Assembly: GCA_016874935.1 (NCBI GenBank)
Contig: VGSS01000018.1
Span: forward strand, 1 to 35,482
DNA length: 35,482 bases
Direction of reading: 5' to 3'
Source of the DNA: Deltaproteobacteria bacterium
Lineage (GTDB): Bacteria > Desulfobacterota > BSN033 > UBA1163
Made by a program: the position numbers and the translations under genes
The notes under the pieces: generated by a model
Told to the model about the DNA's origin: nothing
Seen by the model: the letters and a program-made list of their open reading frames with translations, nothing else
Database searches by the model: none
Part shown: positions 32,905-35,482 of the stretch, one piece after another
Position numbering within the stretch: position 1 is the first letter of the stretch
How the letters are laid out: the number at the start of each line of letters is the position of its first letter

Positions 32905-33591
32905 ATGATCCTCGGAATCGAAGAAATTGAGAAGAAAGTCTGGGAGGAGGAGAAACTCTTCCTGACGAAACAGGTCGGAATCCTCCTCATCAAGAACGAT
33001 GCGATCAAATTTGGGGACTATATCCTGGCTTCGGGAAAGAAGAGCCCTTATTATATCGATCTGAGGCTTACCATATCCAGTCCGATTACGATGGACTGGA
33101 TCGCCAACTCCCTGACGAGGATCGTCGTCAATGAGATCAACAAGGATAAGATCGATAAGATATTGGGAGTGCCTACCGCGGGGGTCCCATTTGCCACGAT
33201 GGTCAGCCAGAAGTTAGGCATCCCCTTGATCTACTACCGCCAGGCACGGAAGGAACACGGTGTCAGAAAAAAGATCGAGGGCACTCTGGATAGAAATGAC
33301 AGGGTCCTCATTGTGGACGATCTTATCACAACAGGCGAGAGCGTAATTGAGGCAACGGAAGTGGTGAGAGATCAGGGCGGTGTGGTCAATGAATTGGTTG
33401 TTCTGCTGGACCGTGAGCAGGGAGGTAGGGAAAGGCTCAGGGCCTCCCGCATTGAACCCCATGTCCTGTTTAAAATATCGGATGCGATGGACTGGCTTCA
33501 CAGTGTTGGTTTAATCAACGATAAGATTCACGAGACCGTAAAAGAATATATCAACGGGGAAAACAAGGCTTCCCAGGTCACACCCGCTTAA
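32905..33591 (+). CDS. pyrE: Orotate phosphoribosyltransferase
   Basis: A 228-residue enzyme that joins orotate to PRPP to form orotidine 5'-phosphate in pyrimidine synthesis. The PRPP loop VLIVDDLITTGES lies at about residues 133-145, and FGDYILASGKKSPYYIDLR (about 36-54) is the orotate-side N-terminal motif. GGAGGG precedes the ATG. It has its own promoter and is set off from carbamate kinase by 409 bp of repeats, so it is probably a separate unit. A short extra N-terminal helix (about 20 residues) precedes the usual start of the family. Confidence 0.9.
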   Translation: MILGIEEIEKKVWEEEKLFLTKQVGILLIKNDAIKFGDYILASGKKSPYYIDLRLTISSPITMDWIANSLTRIVVNEINKDKIDKILGVPTAGVPFATMVSQKLGIPLIYYRQARKEHGVRKKIEGTLDRNDRVLIVDDLITTGESVIEATEVVRDQGGVVNELVVLLDREQGGRERLRASRIEPHVLFKISDAMDWLHSVGLINDKIHETVKEYINGENKASQVTPA

Positions 33592-33650
33592 AGTAAAACC
33601 CTCATTATCATTCCCTTGCTCACCCCGGAATTTTAATCTTAGGGTCAATC

Positions 33651-33770
33651 GGTTAAGGTTACGGTGACGAAGCCCGTATCGTTCATAAAAGGTTACGTTT
33701 ACCGTTTTAAATTCTCTTTTTTTCACGTAACCGTTACCGGTAACCGAAACGGGCCTCGTTACCCTTACCT
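33651..33770. repeat. Inverted-repeat element, copy B
   Basis: It begins GGTTAAGGTTACGGTGACGA and ends CCTCGTTACCCTTACC, which is its imperfect inverse, with an inner palindrome ACCGTTACCGGTAAC. It is related to copy A at 32492-32606 and fills the gap between convergent pyrE and purF. Confidence 0.7.
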
Positions 33771-33781
33771 TCAGACTTTTA

Positions 33782-35125
33782 TTATTTGGGGTACGGATAA
33801 GGGTATTCTCCGGTAAAACAGGCGTAGCAGAAGTTTTTCTCCTCTCCTCTGACACACTTCTTCAAACCCTCCAGGCTCAAGTAATTCAAAGAAGTGGCAT
33901 GGATAAATTTCTGAATCTCCTTAACCTTATGGGAGGAGGCGATTAATTCTGATTTCTTGGGCGTGTCAATGCCGAAGTAACAGGGATCGGTGATGGGCGG
34001 TGAACTGATGCGGGTATGGACCTCCCTGGCGCCGGCGTGTTGAAACATCCGAACAATTTTTCGGCTTGTGGTCGCACGCACGATGGAGTCGTCGACAATC
34101 ACGATCTTTTTCCCCTTTAATAATCCTTTGACCGGGTTCAATTTGATCTTGACCCCAAAATGGCGGATTCTCTTTTCAGGTTCGATGAACGTTCGCCCGA
34201 TATAGTGATTTCGTATCATTCCGAGCTCAAAAGGGAGTTTCGATTCATGCGCATACCCCAGGGTTGATGGAAATCCGGAGTCCGGAATGGGGATCACCAT
34301 ATCCGCTTCTGCGGGCGCCTCTCTTGCAAGCTGGACTCCAAGCGATTTTCTGATCTCATAGACATTATGATTGAATATGAAGCTGTCCGGACGGGCGAAA
34401 TAGATAAATTCGAAGATGCATTGACGCAGTGGCCTGTGGGGGAAGGGTTTGAAGGATTTAATCCCAGAATGATTGATCATGAGAACTTCCCCCGGTTCAA
34501 TCTCCCTGATCAATTTGGCGCCGATGAGATCAAAAGCGCAAGTTTCCGATGCGACCACCGGCGAGTCTTTAAGAGAGCCGAGAATCAACGGCCTGAAACC
34601 CATGGGATCTCTGGCTGCCACCATCTCTTTTTCCGTAAGAAAAAGGAGGGAATAGGCGCCTTCGACCTGCCGGAGGGCATGGATGGTGCGATCCAGAAAC
34701 GTCTTTTCCTTTGAGCGCGCAATGAGATGGACGATGACCTCCGTATCCATGTTCGACTGGAAGATCGAACCTCCGGACTCCAGTTCACTCCAGATTAAGA
34801 AGGCATTGGTCAGATTGCCGTTATGGGCGATGGATATCATTCCTTTCGCATAGTTGACCAAAAACGGCTGGGCATTCTTCAGATCGCTTGAGCCCGTTGT
34901 GGAATAACGAACATGACCTATGGCGCTTCTCCCATGAAGTTTTTTCATGATATCTTTCGAAAAAACCTCTGAGACCAGCCCCATCTGTCTGTAATGGTGG
35001 AGTTGTTTTTCGTCAGAGGAGACGATCCCGGCGCTCTCCTGGCCGCGGTGTTGGAGGGCGTAAAGGCCTAAATAGACATGGTTGGATGCCTCTGCGTGAT
35101 CATAAATGCCAAAGATGCCGCACAT
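33782..35125 (-). CDS. purF: Amidophosphoribosyltransferase (PurF)
   Basis: A 447-residue enzyme of the first step of purine synthesis (PRPP plus glutamine to phosphoribosylamine). The N-terminus MCGIFG exposes the catalytic Cys directly after Met, and LQHRGQESAG follows. The PRPP loop is KIVIVDDSIVRATTS. Four cysteines placed like the B. subtilis Fe-S ligands are seen (CIFEFIYF, TDPCYFG and the pair in CYACFTG), so it is the Fe-S, oxygen-sensitive class. ATG 35125 has AGGAGG nine bases upstream; a TTG three codons earlier touches that site. Unlike B. subtilis PurF, no propeptide is apparent. Confidence 0.92.
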   Translation of the reverse strand: MCGIFGIYDHAEASNHVYLGLYALQHRGQESAGIVSSDEKQLHHYRQMGLVSEVFSKDIMKKLHGRSAIGHVRYSTTGSSDLKNAQPFLVNYAKGMISIAHNGNLTNAFLIWSELESGGSIFQSNMDTEVIVHLIARSKEKTFLDRTIHALRQVEGAYSLLFLTEKEMVAARDPMGFRPLILGSLKDSPVVASETCAFDLIGAKLIREIEPGEVLMINHSGIKSFKPFPHRPLRQCIFEFIYFARPDSFIFNHNVYEIRKSLGVQLAREAPAEADMVIPIPDSGFPSTLGYAHESKLPFELGMIRNHYIGRTFIEPEKRIRHFGVKIKLNPVKGLLKGKKIVIVDDSIVRATTSRKIVRMFQHAGAREVHTRISSPPITDPCYFGIDTPKKSELIASSHKVKEIQKFIHATSLNYLSLEGLKKCVRGEEKNFCYACFTGEYPYPYPK

Positions 35126-35237
35126 CTTATTCAACCTCCTGAGCTGAAGACGATAAAAAAAGAGACTATAAAATACCTTAAATTACAAATAATTACAGAT
35201 CATTATTAAAGTTATTTTTGAAGTTATTTCTGAGCTG

Positions 35238-35266
35238 TTGCCAAACCTCCTTAGTTTCTTTGGCAA
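35238..35266. repeat. Inverted repeat upstream of purF
   Basis: TTGCCAAA (35238-35245) and TTTGGCAA (35259-35266) pair perfectly around 13 bases. It could be an operator or a weak terminator. The remaining A/T-rich gap 35126-35371 holds no gene I can support. Confidence 0.4.
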
Positions 35267-35371
35267 TGAATACGAAGCAAGGCATCAAGATTAAATGGCG
35301 GACATAAAATTTATAATTGATTTATAGGAGGTTGTCAAAAGGTAAATAGTAAATAGGGTCAGGTCTTGCAA

Positions 35372-35482
35372 TCATACATTTGACCTTCTCTCTCCTTCAG
35401 CCCGTTTTATTGCCCGGCTTACGGTCGCATAATGATAACCCAGATGGTCCGAAATCTCCTTCATCGTATACCCAAAACGAAC
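35372..35482 (-). CDS. REP-associated (IS200-like) transposase, C-terminal end
   Basis: The last 36 residues of a minus-strand gene that continues past the window edge. FGYTMKEISDHLGYHYATVSRAIKR is a small HTH typical of the C-terminus of REP-associated tyrosine transposases (RAYT, TnpA_REP), which are held to spread short palindromic REP sequences. The stop is TGA at 35372-35374. The abundance of short palindromes in this window fits, but no link can be shown from this fragment. Confidence 0.6.
   Translation of the reverse strand, partial: VRFGYTMKEISDHLGYHYATVSRAIKRAEGERRSNV

Overview
The window reads as a Gram-negative bacterial chromosome (paired LptF/LptG lipopolysaccharide-export permeases) carrying one integrated mobile element. 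CcdA, an Fe-S type PurF, a BMP-type nucleoside transporter, oxamate transcarbamylase genes and many short palindromic repeats would fit an anaerobic Desulfobacterota-like lineage. That placement is inference only; no rRNA or marker gene here settles it.

Left flank (1-3.2 kb): the end of a ccdA-like gene, then lptF-lptG on the minus strand, then an initiator tRNA-Met with its own promoter.

Integrated element (3240-16410; 13,124 bp from one att copy to the other): it entered the tRNA-fMet gene. The 3' 47 bases of the tRNA recur at 16364-16410, a tyrosine integrase lies against the tRNA, and a pair of CGTTACCA repeats 11 bp apart sits near each end. The element has a primase-helicase, a cluster of nine GTAAAC/GTTTAC motifs that looks like a replication origin, an AlpA-like helix-turn-helix protein, two XRE regulators, and small and large terminase subunits. 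No portal, capsid or tail gene is present. Size and gene content resemble a phage satellite (PICI-like). Inserted in it on the opposite strand is a small array of integron gene cassettes (7393 to about 9114) with three attC sites and no integron integrase. Each cassette encodes an unknown membrane protein. A satellite-like element carrying an integron cassette array is the most unusual thing in the window.

Right flank (16.4-33.6 kb): an MBL-fold hydrolase and a small membrane protein, then a long plus-strand series: ornithine carbamoyltransferase, a hydantoinase/dihydropyrimidinase, aspartate carbamoyltransferase, an IclR regulator, a complete BMP-type ABC importer, the three oxamate transcarbamylase subunits (allH, allG, allF order), a 57-residue companion protein, carbamate kinase and pyrE. 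Taken together this can be read as a ureide/nucleobase salvage locus in which a ring is opened, a carbamoyl group is released as carbamoyl phosphate, and carbamate kinase makes ATP from it. The first steps of the E. coli allantoin route (AllC, AllD, AllE) are not here, so the true substrate is open. The canonical argF and pyrB may also simply be biosynthetic.

Right edge: purF on the minus strand and the last 36 codons of a REP-associated (IS200-like) transposase. Several families of short palindromic repeats lie between genes, including two copies of one ~120-bp element bracketing pyrE.
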